NCBI RefSeq assembly: GCF_036227405.1
Contig: NZ_CP109473.1
Location: 4,092,001-4,156,000, forward strand
Source of the DNA: Streptomyces sp. NBC_01460
GTDB taxonomy: Bacteria > Actinomycetota > Actinomycetes > Streptomycetales > Streptomycetaceae
DNA length: 64,000 nucleotides
Direction: 5' to 3'
Shown piece after piece: positions 44,468 through 53,422 of this stretch (position 1 is its first letter; every line of letters begins with the position of its first letter). The translations under genes were made by a program, and so were the position numbers. The notes below the pieces were generated by a model. That model was not told the DNA's origin. It saw only the letters and a program-made list of their open reading frames with translations, and did not search any database.

Positions 44468-45424
44468 TCACATGCCGTGGACGGCCGGGACCTTGCCGAG
44501 GCGGCCGGCCTGGAAGTCCTCGAAGGCCTGCTTGAGCTCGTCCTGGGTGTTCATGACGAACGGCCCGTAGTGCGCCATCGGCTCACGGATCGGGCGCCCG
44601 CCGAGCAGCACGACCTCCAGGTCCGGCGTGTTGCCGTCCTGCGTCTCGTCGGCGCGGACGGTCAGCGAGGACCCCTTGCCGAAGACCGCGGTCTGGCCGG
44701 TGCGGACGGGCCGGCGCTCCGCGCCGACGCTCCCGCGGCCGGCGAGGACGTAGGCGAGGCCGTTGAACTCCTCGCGCCAGGGCAGCGTGACCTCGGCGCC
44801 CGGCCGGACCGTGGCGTGGACCATCGTGATCGGGGTGTGCGTGATGCCCGGACCCTCGTGACCGTCGAGGTCACCCGCGATGACGCGGAGCAGCGCGCCG
44901 CCGTCCGGGGAGGCGAGGAGCTGGACCTGGCCACCGCGGATGTCCTGGTAGCGCGGGGCCATCATCTTGTCGGACTTGGGCAGGTTCACCCAGAGCTGGA
45001 GGCCGTGGAAGAGGCCGCCGGACATGACGAGGGACTCCGGCGGCGTCTCGATGTGGAGGAGGCCGGAGCCGGCCGTCATCCACTGGGTGTCGCCGTTCTC
45101 GATGGAACCTCCGCCACCGTTGCTGTCCTGGTGGATGAAGCTGCCGTCGATGATGTAGGTGACGGTCTCGAAGCCGCGGTGCGGGTGCCAGGGAGTCCCC
45201 TTCGGCTCGCCCGCCGCGTACTCCACCTCACCCATCTGGTCCATCATGATGAACGGGTCGAGGTGCCGGTAGTTGATGCCGGCGAAGGCGCGCCGCACAG
45301 GGAAGCCCTCACCCTCGAAACCGCTCGGGGCGGTCGTGACGGTCAGCACGGGACGGGCCACGGCCTCGGCCTGGGCCGCGACCTTCGGCAGGGTCAGCGG
45401 GTTTTCGACGGTCACTGCGGGCAT
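44468..45424 (-). CDS. pirin family protein
   Basis: A 318-residue bicupin. The N-terminal cupin has HPHRGFETVTYIIDG, supplying metal-binding His residues, later QWMTAGSGLLHIETP (His and Glu). Motifs RAFAGINYRHLDPFIMMDQM and GLQLWVNLPKSDKM are classical pirin. Bacterial pirins can be quercetinases or metabolic regulators; in Streptomyces they have been linked to redox and acyl-CoA metabolism. ATG 45424 has GGAGG upstream. The promoter carries an element shared with the LLM monooxygenase operon. Confidence 0.92.
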   Translation of the reverse strand: MPAVTVENPLTLPKVAAQAEAVARPVLTVTTAPSGFEGEGFPVRRAFAGINYRHLDPFIMMDQMGEVEYAAGEPKGTPWHPHRGFETVTYIIDGSFIHQDSNGGGGSIENGDTQWMTAGSGLLHIETPPESLVMSGGLFHGLQLWVNLPKSDKMMAPRYQDIRGGQVQLLASPDGGALLRVIAGDLDGHEGPGITHTPITMVHATVRPGAEVTLPWREEFNGLAYVLAGRGSVGAERRPVRTGQTAVFGKGSSLTVRADETQDGNTPDLEVVLLGGRPIREPMAHYGPFVMNTQDELKQAFEDFQAGRLGKVPAVHGM

Positions 45425-45456
45425 GGGAGCCACCTCCGGGAGTCTTCTGATCCCAA

Positions 45457-45474
45457 TTTAGTTGAACGGTGAAC
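45457..45474 (-). promoter_or_regulatory. direct-repeat operator GTTCACC-GTTCAAC upstream of pirin
   Basis: On the minus strand GTTCACCGTTCAACTAAA lies 32 bases before the pirin ATG and matches 24028-24045 at 16 of 18 positions. TTGCAGGATG directly precedes it, paralleling TTGTAGGGTG at the other locus. Confidence 0.6.
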
Positions 45475-45517
45475 ATCCTGCAAGGCGGCATTCATTCCCG
45501 GCACCCCCGGACAGCAC

Positions 45518-45550
45518 CGAGGGCCCGCACCGTGCCGGTGCGGGCCCTCG
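45518..45550. terminator. terminator hairpin downstream of the SseB gene
   Basis: CGAGGGCCCGCACC with its complement, a 14-bp stem and 5-nt loop. Confidence 0.78.
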
Positions 45551-45576
45551 GGCTGCCGGTGTGCGGCGGGTGCCGC

Positions 45577-46017
45577 TCAGCCGTACATACGGCGCATCGC
45601 GAAGTCGACCATCTGCTCCACCGCCTTGGCGTCGAAGACCATGCGGTGGTCGCCCTCCATGTCCAGGACGAAGCCGTAGCCGGTCGGCAGCAGGTCGATC
45701 ACCTCGGCGCCGGTGATCACGAAGTACTTGGACTCCTTGCCCGCGTAGCTCCGCAGCTCCTTGAGCGTGGTGAACATGGGGATCACCGGCTGCTGGGTGT
45801 TGTGGAGGGCGAGGAAGCCGGGGTTGTCGCCGCGCGGGCAGTAGACCTTCGCCGTGGCGAAGATCTGCTGGAAGTCCTCCGCGGAGAGCGAACCGGTCGT
45901 GAAGGCCCGTACCGCGTCGGCCAGGGACGGCGGCGAGGGCTCGGGGTACAACGGCTGCTCGCCGTAGCCGCCGCCCATCTGCTGCTGCGCGCCCTGGTTC
46001 TGGTCGTAGCCATACAT
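45577..46017 (-). CDS. SseB family protein
   Basis: A 146-residue protein. A Gln/Gly/Pro-rich start (MYGYDQNQGAQQQMGGGYGE) is followed by an SseB domain (about 30-130; PGFLALHNTQQPVIPMFTT, DLLPTGYGFVLDME). SseB was named for enhanced serine sensitivity in E. coli; its molecular role is unclear. TACTCT ends seven bases before ATG 46017 and no ribosome-binding site is seen, so it is probably leaderless. Divergent from the acyl-CoA dehydrogenase. Confidence 0.8.
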   Translation of the reverse strand: MYGYDQNQGAQQQMGGGYGEQPLYPEPSPPSLADAVRAFTTGSLSAEDFQQIFATAKVYCPRGDNPGFLALHNTQQPVIPMFTTLKELRSYAGKESKYFVITGAEVIDLLPTGYGFVLDMEGDHRMVFDAKAVEQMVDFAMRRMYG

Positions 46018-46024
46018 GCCGCAA

Positions 46025-46030
46025 AGAGTA
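46025..46030 (-). promoter_or_regulatory. -10 hexamer TACTCT, leaderless promoter of the SseB gene
   Basis: On the minus strand TACTCT ends seven bases before the start codon. Confidence 0.5.
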
Positions 46031-46066
46031 ATCGGACACATCTGTGCCTTGAGGGGTTGCGTCTTA

Positions 46067-46080
46067 TTACTGACGGGTAG
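46067..46080. promoter_or_regulatory. possible TetR-type operator TTACTGACGGGTAG upstream of the acyl-CoA dehydrogenase
   Basis: TAC and GTA half sites flank TGACGG about 110 bp before the dehydrogenase start. Similar TTACT...GGTAA-like sequences occur at actinobacterial fatty-acid degradation promoters, so it may bind a TetR-type lipid regulator. Weak dyad; low confidence. Confidence 0.3.
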
Positions 46081-46188
46081 CATCATCGTAGGGGTCAGGT
46101 GATATACCCACGCCCGGCCGTCCGTCGCCCGATCCTCACTCCTCCACGGGGCGCTGCGCGCCACTGCTATTGATTACGGAGCCTTCCC

Positions 46189-48015
46189 ATGGGGCACTAC
46201 AAGTCGAATCTCCGCGACATCGAGTTCAACCTCTTCGAGGTCCTCGGGCGCGACAAGCTGTACGGCACCGGCCCGTTCGCGGAGATGGACGTCGACACCG
46301 CGAAGAGCATCCTGGACGAGGTCACCCGCCTCGCGGAGAACGAGCTGGCCGACTCGTACGCCGACGCCGACCGCAACCCGCCGGTCTTCGACCCCGAGAC
46401 GAACACCGCGCCCGTCCCGGCCTCCTTCAAGAAGTCCTACCAGGCGTTCATGGACTCCGAGTACTGGCGCCTGGGCCTGCCCGAGGAGATCGGCGGCACG
46501 ACCTCCCCGCGCTCCCTGATCTGGGGTTACGCGGAGCTCCTGCTCGGCTCCAACCCGGCCGTCTGGATGTACTCCTCCGGCCCGGCCTTCGCCGGCATCC
46601 TCTTCGACGAGGGCAACGAGGCGCAGAAGAAGGTCGCCGAGATCGCCGTCGAGAAGCAGTGGGGCTCGACGATGGTGCTGACCGAGCCGGACGCCGGTTC
46701 GGACGTGGGCGCCGGCCGCACCAAGGCGGTCGAGCAGGAGGACGGCTCCTGGCACATCGAGGGTGTGAAGCGCTTCATCACCTCGGGCGAGCACGACATG
46801 TCCGAGAACATCCTCCACTACGTGCTGGCGCGCCCCGAGGGCGCAGGCCCGGGCACCAAGGGCCTCTCCCTCTTCCTCGTCCCGAAGTTCCACTTCGACT
46901 GGACCACCGGCGAGCTCGGTGAGCGCAACGGCGTGTACGCGACGAACGTCGAGCACAAGATGGGCCTCAAGGCGTCGAACACCTGCGAGATGACCTTCGG
47001 CGACCAGCACCCCGCCAAGGGCTGGCTGATCGGTGACAAGCACGACGGCATCCGCCAGATGTTCCGCATCATCGAGTTCGCCCGCATGATGGTCGGCACG
47101 AAGGCCATCGCCGCCCTGTCGGCGGGCTACCTCAACGCGCTGGAGTACGCCAAGGAGCGCGTCCAGGGCACCGACCTGTCGCAGTTCATGGACAAGACGG
47201 CCCCCAAGGTCACCATCACGCACCACCCCGACGTGCGCCGCTCCCTCATGACGCAGAAGGCGTACGCCGAGGGCATGCGCTCCCTCGTCCTGTACACCGC
47301 CTCCGTCCAGGACGCGATCCAGGTGAAGGAAGCCGCGGGCGAGGACGCCAAGGCGCTCAACGGCCTGAACGACCTGCTCCTCCCGATCGTGAAGGGCTAC
47401 GGATCCGAGAAGTCCTACGAGCAGCTCGCGCAGTCGCTCCAGACCTTCGGCGGCTCCGGATACCTCCAGGAGTACCCGGTCGAGCAGTACATCCGTGACG
47501 CCAAGATCGACACCCTGTACGAGGGCACGACGGCGATCCAGGGACAGGACTTCTTCTTCCGGAAGATCGTCCGCGACCAGGGCGCCTCGCTGAACACCCT
47601 CTCCGAGGAGATCAAGAAGTTCCTCGCGGGCGCCCAGGGCAACGAGGAGCTGGCCGGCGCGCTGGACCACCTCGCCAAGGCGGCGGTGGACCTGGAGGCG
47701 ATCGTCGGCACGATGATCACCGACCTCACCGCAACCGGCGAGGACGTCAAGAACATCTACAAGGTGGGCCTCAACACCACCCGCCTCCTGATGGCCTCCG
47801 GTGACGTCGTCGTCGGCTACCTGCTCCTCAAGGGCGCGGTCGTGGCCTCCGAGAAGCTGCGCAACGCCTCCGCCAAGGACGCCGCCTTCTACCAGGGCAA
47901 GATCGCCGCGGCGAAGTTCTTCGCCGCGAACGTCCTGCCCGGCGTCGGCGCCGAGCGCGCGCTCGCCGAGACCGTCGACAACTCGCTGATGGAGCTGGAC
48001 GAGGCCGCGTTCTAG
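46189..48015 (+). CDS. acyl-CoA dehydrogenase, long C-terminally extended class
   Basis: A 608-residue flavoenzyme. [17 protein letters not shown] binds [19 protein letters not shown] and [17 protein letters not shown] (catalytic Glu region) are diagnostic. The ~110-residue extra C-terminal helical domain and N-terminal helix ([17 protein letters not shown]) match the large FadE/DmdC-like class rather than short-chain enzymes. It introduces the 2,3-double bond in acyl-CoAs during beta-oxidation; chain-length preference is not inferable. GCCTTCCC precedes ATG 46189 without a strong ribosome-binding site. Confidence 0.9.
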   Translation: MGHYKSNLRDIEFNLFEVLGRDKLYGTGPFAEMDVDTAKSILDEVTRLAENELADSYADADRNPPVFDPETNTAPVPASFKKSYQAFMDSEYWRLGLPEEIGGTTSPRSLIWGYAELLLGSNPAVWMYSSGPAFAGILFDEGNEAQKKVAEIAVEKQWGSTMVLTEPDAGSDVGAGRTKAVEQEDGSWHIEGVKRFITSGEHDMSENILHYVLARPEGAGPGTKGLSLFLVPKFHFDWTTGELGERNGVYATNVEHKMGLKASNTCEMTFGDQHPAKGWLIGDKHDGIRQMFRIIEFARMMVGTKAIAALSAGYLNALEYAKERVQGTDLSQFMDKTAPKVTITHHPDVRRSLMTQKAYAEGMRSLVLYTASVQDAIQVKEAAGEDAKALNGLNDLLLPIVKGYGSEKSYEQLAQSLQTFGGSGYLQEYPVEQYIRDAKIDTLYEGTTAIQGQDFFFRKIVRDQGASLNTLSEEIKKFLAGAQGNEELAGALDHLAKAAVDLEAIVGTMITDLTATGEDVKNIYKVGLNTTRLLMASGDVVVGYLLLKGAVVASEKLRNASAKDAAFYQGKIAAAKFFAANVLPGVGAERALAETVDNSLMELDEAAF

Positions 48016-48040
48016 TCCTCGCCGCCCCGCCCGACCGTCC

Positions 48041-48079
48041 ACGGCGCCGCCACCCGGATCCTCCGGGTGGCGGCGCCGT
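48041..48079 (+). terminator. terminator of the acyl-CoA dehydrogenase gene, 18-bp stem
   Basis: ACGGCGCCGCCACCCGGA pairs perfectly with its complement across a 3-nt loop. Confidence 0.85.
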
Positions 48080-48143
48080 CGCGTTCAGGACACCGGCCGC
48101 GGGCTGCCGGCGTACACCGTGAAGCGTCCCGGTCCGCCGTCGT

Positions 48144-48149
48144 TACAGT
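48144..48149 (+). promoter_or_regulatory. -10 hexamer TACAGT, leaderless promoter of the M18 aminopeptidase gene
   Basis: TACAGT ends seven bases before ATG 48157. Confidence 0.5.
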
Positions 48150-48156
48150 GAAGAAC

Positions 48157-49455
48157 ATGAGCTCTCCCCTCCGCTTCGACCGCGGGCACACCGACGATCT
48201 GATGGCGTTCCTGATGGCCGCCCCCTCCCCGTACCACGCCGTGGCCGCAGCGGCCGCGCGGCTGGAGAAGGCCGGATTCCGGCAGGTCGAGGAGACGGAC
48301 GCCTGGGACGGCTCCACGGGCGGGAAGTACGTCCTGCGGGGCGGCGCGATCGTGGCCTGGTACGTGCCGGAGGGCGCCGGCGCCCACACCCCCTTCCGGA
48401 TCGTCGGGGCCCACACGGACTCCCCCAACCTGCGGGTCAAGCCGCTGCCCGACACGGGCGCGTACGGCTGGCGCCAGGTCGCCGTCGAGATCTACGGCGG
48501 GACGCTCCTGAACACCTGGCTGGACCGGGACCTCGGCCTGGCCGGCCGCATCTCGCTGCGCGACGGCACGCACCGGCTGGTGAACGTCGACCGGCCGCTG
48601 CTGCGGGTTCCCCAGCTGGCCGTGCACCTGGACCGGTCCGCCAACCCCGACGGGCTCAAGCTCGACCGCCAGAAGCACATGCAGCCGATCTGGGGGCTCG
48701 GCGACGTCGAGGAGGGCGACCTCATCCGCTTCGTCGCCGAGGAGGCGGGCGTCGACGCCGCGGAGATCACCGGCTGGGACCTCATGCCGCACCCCGTCGA
48801 GGCGCCCGCCTACCTCGGCCGGGACCGCGAGCTGCTGGCCGGGCCGCGCATGGACAACCTGCTCTCCGTGCACGCCGCGACGGCGGCGCTGGCCGCCGTC
48901 GCCTCCCAGCCGGACGCGGAGCTCCCGTACATCCCCGTGCTGGCCGCCTTCGACCACGAGGAGAACGGCTCCCAGTCCGACACCGGCGCGGACGGCCCGC
49001 TGCTCGGCACCGTCCTGGAGCGCTCCGTCTTCGCCCGCGGCGGTTCGTACGAGGACCGCGCCCGGGCCTTCGCGGGGACCGTCTGCCTCTCCTCGGACAC
49101 CGGCCACGCCGTCCACCCCAACTACGCCGAGCGGCACGACCCGACGCACCACCCGGTGGCCAACGGCGGGCCGATCCTCAAGGTCAACGTCAACATGCGC
49201 TACGCCACCGACGGCGGCGGCCGCGCGGTGTTCGCGGCGGCCTGTGAGAAGGCGGGCGTGCCCTGGCAGACGTTCGTCTCCAACAACTCGATGCCGTGCG
49301 GCACGACGATCGGCCCGATCACCGCGGCCCGGCACGGCATCAGCACCGTCGACATCGGTGTCGCGATCCTGTCGATGCACAGCGCACGCGAGCTGTGCGG
49401 CGCCGACGACCCGTACCTCCTGGCCAACGCGCTCGCGGCGTTCCTCGCCGGCTGA
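48157..49455 (+). CDS. apeB: M18 family aminopeptidase
   Basis: A 432-residue dinuclear-metal aspartyl/neutral aminopeptidase. GAHTDSPNLRVKP (first His-x-Asp), the DNLLSVHAA segment, DHEENGSQS (Glu-Glu ligands), SSDTGHAVHPNY and the C-terminal DIGVAILSMHSARE (final His) are all present. It removes N-terminal residues from peptides in the cytoplasm. ATG 48157 is preferred over the longer open frame from 48067, since homologues begin at FDRGHTDDLM and a leaderless promoter fits. Confidence 0.92.
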   Translation: MSSPLRFDRGHTDDLMAFLMAAPSPYHAVAAAAARLEKAGFRQVEETDAWDGSTGGKYVLRGGAIVAWYVPEGAGAHTPFRIVGAHTDSPNLRVKPLPDTGAYGWRQVAVEIYGGTLLNTWLDRDLGLAGRISLRDGTHRLVNVDRPLLRVPQLAVHLDRSANPDGLKLDRQKHMQPIWGLGDVEEGDLIRFVAEEAGVDAAEITGWDLMPHPVEAPAYLGRDRELLAGPRMDNLLSVHAATAALAAVASQPDAELPYIPVLAAFDHEENGSQSDTGADGPLLGTVLERSVFARGGSYEDRARAFAGTVCLSSDTGHAVHPNYAERHDPTHHPVANGGPILKVNVNMRYATDGGGRAVFAAACEKAGVPWQTFVSNNSMPCGTTIGPITAARHGISTVDIGVAILSMHSARELCGADDPYLLANALAAFLAG

Positions 49456-49558
49456 CCCTCACGGTCCCAACCTCTCCCGCGGACATGGTTGTTGCCGGGC
49501 CGGGTACGCGATCCGTACACCGGCCCGGAGTCACCGGGCCGTCGAGGAGGCGGAAGTC

Positions 49559-49780
49559 ATGGGACTCGGAGGATGCATTCTCCTGATCGGTGCCGGAGCG
49601 ATTCTGGCGTTCGCCACCGACTGGGAGATGGATACCGTCAATGTCGACCTGGTCGGCTGGATCATGATGCTCGTCGGCCTCGTCGGGGTCTTCGTCTACG
49701 TGAGCATCGCGCGCCGCCGCCGCATGGTCGTGCCGCCGACCACCACGGTCGTCACGGAGGACGAGCGCCGCTACCAGTGA
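49559..49780 (+). CDS. DUF6458 family small membrane protein
   Basis: A 73-residue protein with two helices (about 3-19 and 31-52): GCILLIGAGAILAFATDWEM, then VDLVGWIMMLVGLVGVFVYV. This is the DUF6458 signature of actinobacteria, function unknown. GGAGG lies eight bases before ATG 49559; the longer open frame overlaps the aminopeptidase gene and is not real. Confidence 0.85.
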   Translation: MGLGGCILLIGAGAILAFATDWEMDTVNVDLVGWIMMLVGLVGVFVYVSIARRRRMVVPPTTTVVTEDERRYQ

Positions 49781-49858
49781 CCTGACGGGCAGGCAGTCAC
49801 CGCCGTCCGACCGGTGCGATCCCGGGCCGGCCATCGGCACACCGTCTCCCGTGGCAGC

Positions 49859-49893
49859 GAGGCGCCCCGGCGGATCATCCGCCGGGGCGCCTC
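49859..49893. terminator. bidirectional terminator 1, near-perfect 17-bp arms
   Basis: GAGGCGCCCCGGCGGAT and its complement, between convergent DUF6458 and thioredoxin-NHL genes. Confidence 0.8.
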
Positions 49894-49899
49894 TCGCGT

Positions 49900-49936
49900 G
49901 CTGAGCGGGGCAGGCCTCCGGCCCGCCCCGCTCAGC
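49900..49936. terminator. bidirectional terminator 2, 12-bp stem
   Basis: GCTGAGCGGGGC and its complement with a 13-nt loop, immediately beside terminator 1 and close to the end of the thioredoxin-NHL gene. Confidence 0.7.
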
Positions 49937-49940
49937 GTGG

Positions 49941-51752
49941 TCAGCCCTGCTCGTCCAACCCGGCCAGCACCAGGGGGAGCCTGGACGTGCCCGAGTCGGT
50001 GACGCTGACGGGCACGCCCCAGTCCTGCTGGTGGACGTGGCAGGCCGGGTACTCGTTCGCCGGGTCGTCGTCGCAGGACGCCGCCATCGCGGAAACGTGC
50101 AGGACGCCCTCGGTGAACCCGTCGGCGAGAACCAGGTCGCGGCTCAGGTCCGTACCCGGCCCGGAACCCTCGGCCAGGAGTTCCGGCGGGGTCGAGGAGA
50201 CCAGCAGCCGGGTCGAGGGGCCGTAACGGGTGTCGAGCTTCTGCCCGGCCGGCGCCTGGAAGACCACGTCCAGCCGCAGCGTCCCGGCCGCGACCTCGGT
50301 GGCCGCCCGCCGGGTGCGGTGCGCCCGGCCCGCGACGCGCACGGCCTCCTCGGGGAGCCGCAGCCGGGTCAGCCGGTGCCGTGCGGACTCGACGACGACC
50401 AGGTCGCCGTCGACCAGCACCGCGTCGCTCGGCTCCCTCAGATCGGTGGCCAGAGTCGTGACCTCGCCGCTCTCCGGGTCGAAGCGCCGCAGGGCGTGGT
50501 TGTAGGTGTCGCTGACGGCGACGGAGCCGTCCGGGAGGGCGGTGACACCGAGCGGGTGCTGGAACAGCGCCTGCCCGGCCTGGCCGTCACGGTGGCCGAA
50601 GTCGAAGAGCCCGGTACCGACGGCGGTGTGCACGGCGCCCTCCAGGTCCACGTAGCGCAGCGAGGACGTCTCCGAGTCGGCGACCCAGAGGCGGTCGCCG
50701 GCCGCGGCCAGACCGGACGGCTGCGCGAACCACGCCTCGTCGCCGGGCCCGTCCACCAGCCCCTCGTTGGTCGTCCCCGCCGCGACACGCACCGTGCCCT
50801 GCTCGGGGTCGTACGTCCACAGCTGGTGCACCCCGGCCATCGCGATCCACAGCCGGTCGTCGAACCAGGCGATGTCCCACGGCGACGACAGGTCCACCTC
50901 CGTGGCCGGGCCGCTGGTGGCGGAGCCCTGCCACCACTGGCGGCCGGTGCCGGCGAGTGTCGTCGTGACGCCCGTCGCGGGGTCCAGCGCCCTGATCGCG
51001 TGGTTGACCGTGTCGGCGACGGCGATGCGGCCGTCGGGCAGGACGGCGAGGCCCTGCGGTTCGCTGAACCGCGCCTCGTCGGGGCCCCCGTCCGTGAATC
51101 CGCGCTCACCGGTGCCGAAGTGGCCCCGCACGGTCTCGCCGTCGGCGTCCAGCTCGACCAGACGGTGGCGGGTGGTGTCCGAGACCAGGAAGCCGCCGTC
51201 GGGCAGGACGAGCGCCTTGCCGGGGAAGCGCAGGTGCGTGGCGACCGGCTCCGGGGCGACGTACGGGCCGTCACCGCGGCGCAGGGTGCCCTTCGCGCCG
51301 TGCTCGGCCTCCAGCTCCTCGACCAGCTTCTCGATGGCGTGCGCGTGCCCCTCACCGGCGTGCTGGGCGACGACGTACCCCTCGGGGTCCACCACGACGA
51401 GCGTGGGCCAGGCGCGGACGGCGTACTGCTTCCAGGTGGCGAGCTCGGGATCGTCGAGGACGGGGTGGTGCACCTCGTACCGCTCGACGGCGTCGACCAC
51501 GGCCTGGTGCTCCGCCTCGTGGACGAACTTCGGCGAGTGGACGCCGATGATCACCACGGTGTCCCGGTGCTTCTCCTCCAGCTCGCGCAGCTCGTCGAGC
51601 ACATGCAGACAGTTCACACAGCAGAATGTCCAGAAGTCCAGGATGACAATGCGTCCCCGCAGGTCAGCGAGGGTGTACTGCCGGTCGCCTGTATTGAGCC
51701 AGCCGCCCTTGCCGATCAGTTCGGGGGCGCGGACACGTGCACGTGCTGTCAT
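49941..51752 (-). CDS. thioredoxin-NHL repeat fusion protein
   Basis: A 604-residue protein. The N-terminal thioredoxin/TlpA-like domain (about 1-155) has CVNC at 45-48 within LDFWTFCCVNCLHVLDEL. NHL beta-propeller repeats (about 175-480) follow, with phrases such as GLAVLPDGRIAVADTVNHAIR. A C-terminal beta domain (about 500-600) completes it. This is the bacterial relative of NHLRC2. Cytoplasmic, since no signal is seen; partner unknown. Start 51752 lacks a ribosome-binding site; ATG 51773 is in frame. Confidence 0.88.
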   Translation of the reverse strand: MTARARVRAPELIGKGGWLNTGDRQYTLADLRGRIVILDFWTFCCVNCLHVLDELRELEEKHRDTVVIIGVHSPKFVHEAEHQAVVDAVERYEVHHPVLDDPELATWKQYAVRAWPTLVVVDPEGYVVAQHAGEGHAHAIEKLVEELEAEHGAKGTLRRGDGPYVAPEPVATHLRFPGKALVLPDGGFLVSDTTRHRLVELDADGETVRGHFGTGERGFTDGGPDEARFSEPQGLAVLPDGRIAVADTVNHAIRALDPATGVTTTLAGTGRQWWQGSATSGPATEVDLSSPWDIAWFDDRLWIAMAGVHQLWTYDPEQGTVRVAAGTTNEGLVDGPGDEAWFAQPSGLAAAGDRLWVADSETSSLRYVDLEGAVHTAVGTGLFDFGHRDGQAGQALFQHPLGVTALPDGSVAVSDTYNHALRRFDPESGEVTTLATDLREPSDAVLVDGDLVVVESARHRLTRLRLPEEAVRVAGRAHRTRRAATEVAAGTLRLDVVFQAPAGQKLDTRYGPSTRLLVSSTPPELLAEGSGPGTDLSRDLVLADGFTEGVLHVSAMAASCDDDPANEYPACHVHQQDWGVPVSVTDSGTSRLPLVLAGLDEQG

Positions 51753-51816
51753 GACACCAGTCAACAGCACCATGGCCTGCGCGCATTCCGGCAGGGCGTC
51801 GGGGAACCTGTGATCC

Positions 51817-52311
51817 ATGAGACTTCTCGTACGTGAGCGGCTGCTCGGCATCGGCGACGACTACTGGATCGAGGACGCGGACGGGCACAAGCTCTTCCTC
51901 GTCGACGGCAAGGCCATGCGGCTCCGCGACACCTTCGAGCTGAAGGACACGGACGGCCGGGTGCTGGTGGAGATCCGCCAGAAGCTGATCAGCCTGCGCG
52001 ACACCATGCTCATCGAGCGGGGCGGCGAGAAGCTCGCCCAGGTCAAGCGGAAGCGGCTCTCGCTCCTGCGCAACCACTACCGGGTGACGCTGGTGGACGG
52101 CACCGAGCTGGACGTCAGCGGCAAGATCCTGGACCGGGAGTTCGCCGTCGACTACGACGGTGAACTGCTGGCACAGGTCTCCCGTCGGTGGCTGAGCGTC
52201 CGCGACACCTATGGCCTCGACATCGTGCGGGAGGACGCCGATGTGCCCCTGCTCGTGGCGGTGGCGGTGTGCGTGATCGCCCTTGCGGACAAGGAGCACG
52301 ACGAGGACTGA
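51817..52311 (+). CDS. LURP-one-related family protein (Tubby-like fold)
   Basis: A 164-residue protein. Internal near-repeats of strand-loop units (DGHKLFLVDGKAMRLRDTFE, DGRVLVEIRQKLISLRDTML) and a hydrophobic C-terminal helix (VPLLVAVAVCVIALAD) are typical of LURP-one/YxjI proteins, which may bind membranes or phosphoinositide-like lipids. Function in bacteria is unknown. It is divergent from the thioredoxin-NHL gene with 64 bp between starts. Confidence 0.88.
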   Translation: MRLLVRERLLGIGDDYWIEDADGHKLFLVDGKAMRLRDTFELKDTDGRVLVEIRQKLISLRDTMLIERGGEKLAQVKRKRLSLLRNHYRVTLVDGTELDVSGKILDREFAVDYDGELLAQVSRRWLSVRDTYGLDIVREDADVPLLVAVAVCVIALADKEHDED

Positions 52312-52326
52312 CGACCGGCCCGCCAC

Positions 52327-52352
52327 GGCCCGGTTTCACGTGAAACCGGGCC
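52327..52352. other. parS: parS centromere site inside a perfect 26-bp palindrome
   Basis: GTTTCACGTGAAAC (52333-52346) equals the Streptomyces parS consensus bound by ParB. It extends outward as a perfect palindrome (GGCCCG arms), so it may double as a terminator between the convergent LURP-one and nitrilase genes. Streptomyces parS sites cluster around oriC. Confidence 0.85.
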
Positions 52353-52426
52353 GCCCGGAGACTGACGTACGGCACCGGGAGACGGCCACGCCGGGACGGG
52401 CGCAGGGAACAGGGCAGGCGTACGGC

Positions 52427-53224
52427 TCAGGGCAGGCGCCGTGGGGCGATGCCCAGGCGGCGGTCCTTGAGCGCCGGGAACTGCTCCCGGGTGGTGGTCG
52501 CCTTCGCGGGGTCGAACTCCACGGTGAGCACCTCCTCGCCCGCTCCGGCCTCGGCCAGCACCTCGCCCCAGGGGTCGACGACGATGCTGTGCCCCGCCTG
52601 CTGGACCCTCGCATGGGTGCCCGAGGACCCCACGGCCAGGACGTACGCCTGGTTCTCCACGGCCCGGGCCTGCGCCAGCAGCGTCCAGTGCGAGCGACGG
52701 CGCTCCGGCCAGCCGGCGGAGACGACCATGGTCTCGGCGCCCGCGTCGACGAGCCCCCGGAACTGCTCGGGGAAGCGCAGGTCGTAGCAGGTGGCGAGGC
52801 CGAGGGTGGTCTCCGGCAGGGCGACGGTGACGAGCTCCTCACCGGCGCCCATCATCACCGCCTCGCCCTTGTCGAAGCCGAACCGGTGGATCTTCCGGTA
52901 CGAGGCGGCCCGCTCGCCCTCGGGAGAGAACACCAGCGAGGTGTTGTAGAGAGTGCCGTCCTCGGCGCGCTCGACGAAGGAGCCGGCGTGCAGCCAGACC
53001 CCGGCCTCGGCCGCGGCCTTCGCCATGATGTCGTGCGTGGGCCCCTGCAGGGGCTCGGCCTCGTCGGCGAAGGTGGTGTAGGCGAAGGCGCCCACCGTCC
53101 AGAGTTCGGGGAGGACGACGAGGTCCGCACCCCGCTGGGCCACGACCAGTGAAGCCGCGCGCTCTCTACGGGAATGGGCCGATTCATCCTGGTTTACAGC
53201 GATCTGGATGAGAGAGGCGTGCAC
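52427..53224 (-). CDS. nitrilase-family carbon-nitrogen hydrolase
   Basis: A 265-residue amidohydrolase. The Glu-Lys-Cys triad is visible: Glu40 in LVVLPELWTVG, Lys111 in YRKIHRFGFDKG and Cys146 in LGLATCYDLRFPE. The wording resembles omega-amidase/Nit-type branches acting on small amides such as 2-oxoglutaramate. GTG 53224 starts MHASLIQIAVNQDE. Conserved and probably metabolic house-cleaning; substrate inferred. Confidence 0.88.
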   Translation of the reverse strand: MHASLIQIAVNQDESAHSRRERAASLVVAQRGADLVVLPELWTVGAFAYTTFADEAEPLQGPTHDIMAKAAAEAGVWLHAGSFVERAEDGTLYNTSLVFSPEGERAASYRKIHRFGFDKGEAVMMGAGEELVTVALPETTLGLATCYDLRFPEQFRGLVDAGAETMVVSAGWPERRRSHWTLLAQARAVENQAYVLAVGSSGTHARVQQAGHSIVVDPWGEVLAEAGAGEEVLTVEFDPAKATTTREQFPALKDRRLGIAPRRLP

Positions 53225-53422
53225 ACTACCACCGTCCTGGCATGGAAGCCGTCAACGCGGGCCTACGATCGTCACACGAAAGCACTGCCGGGGTGCCTGC
53301 TCGCAGCGTAACTTAGCGAGCGAACCTCCCACGCAGCCCGCCGACAGCACCGTCGGTGCCGGCCGTCCCGCCGGCACTCCTGCTCTCCAGCCCATGCACC
53401 GCAGAACCGCACGAGGGGTCCC

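Noticed and set aside
51781..51805. Possible third copy of the TGCCGGA inverted repeat between the thioredoxin-NHL and LURP-one genes
   Set aside because: Only one arm (TGCCGGA on the minus strand) is present; the second arm and the downstream conserved block are missing.
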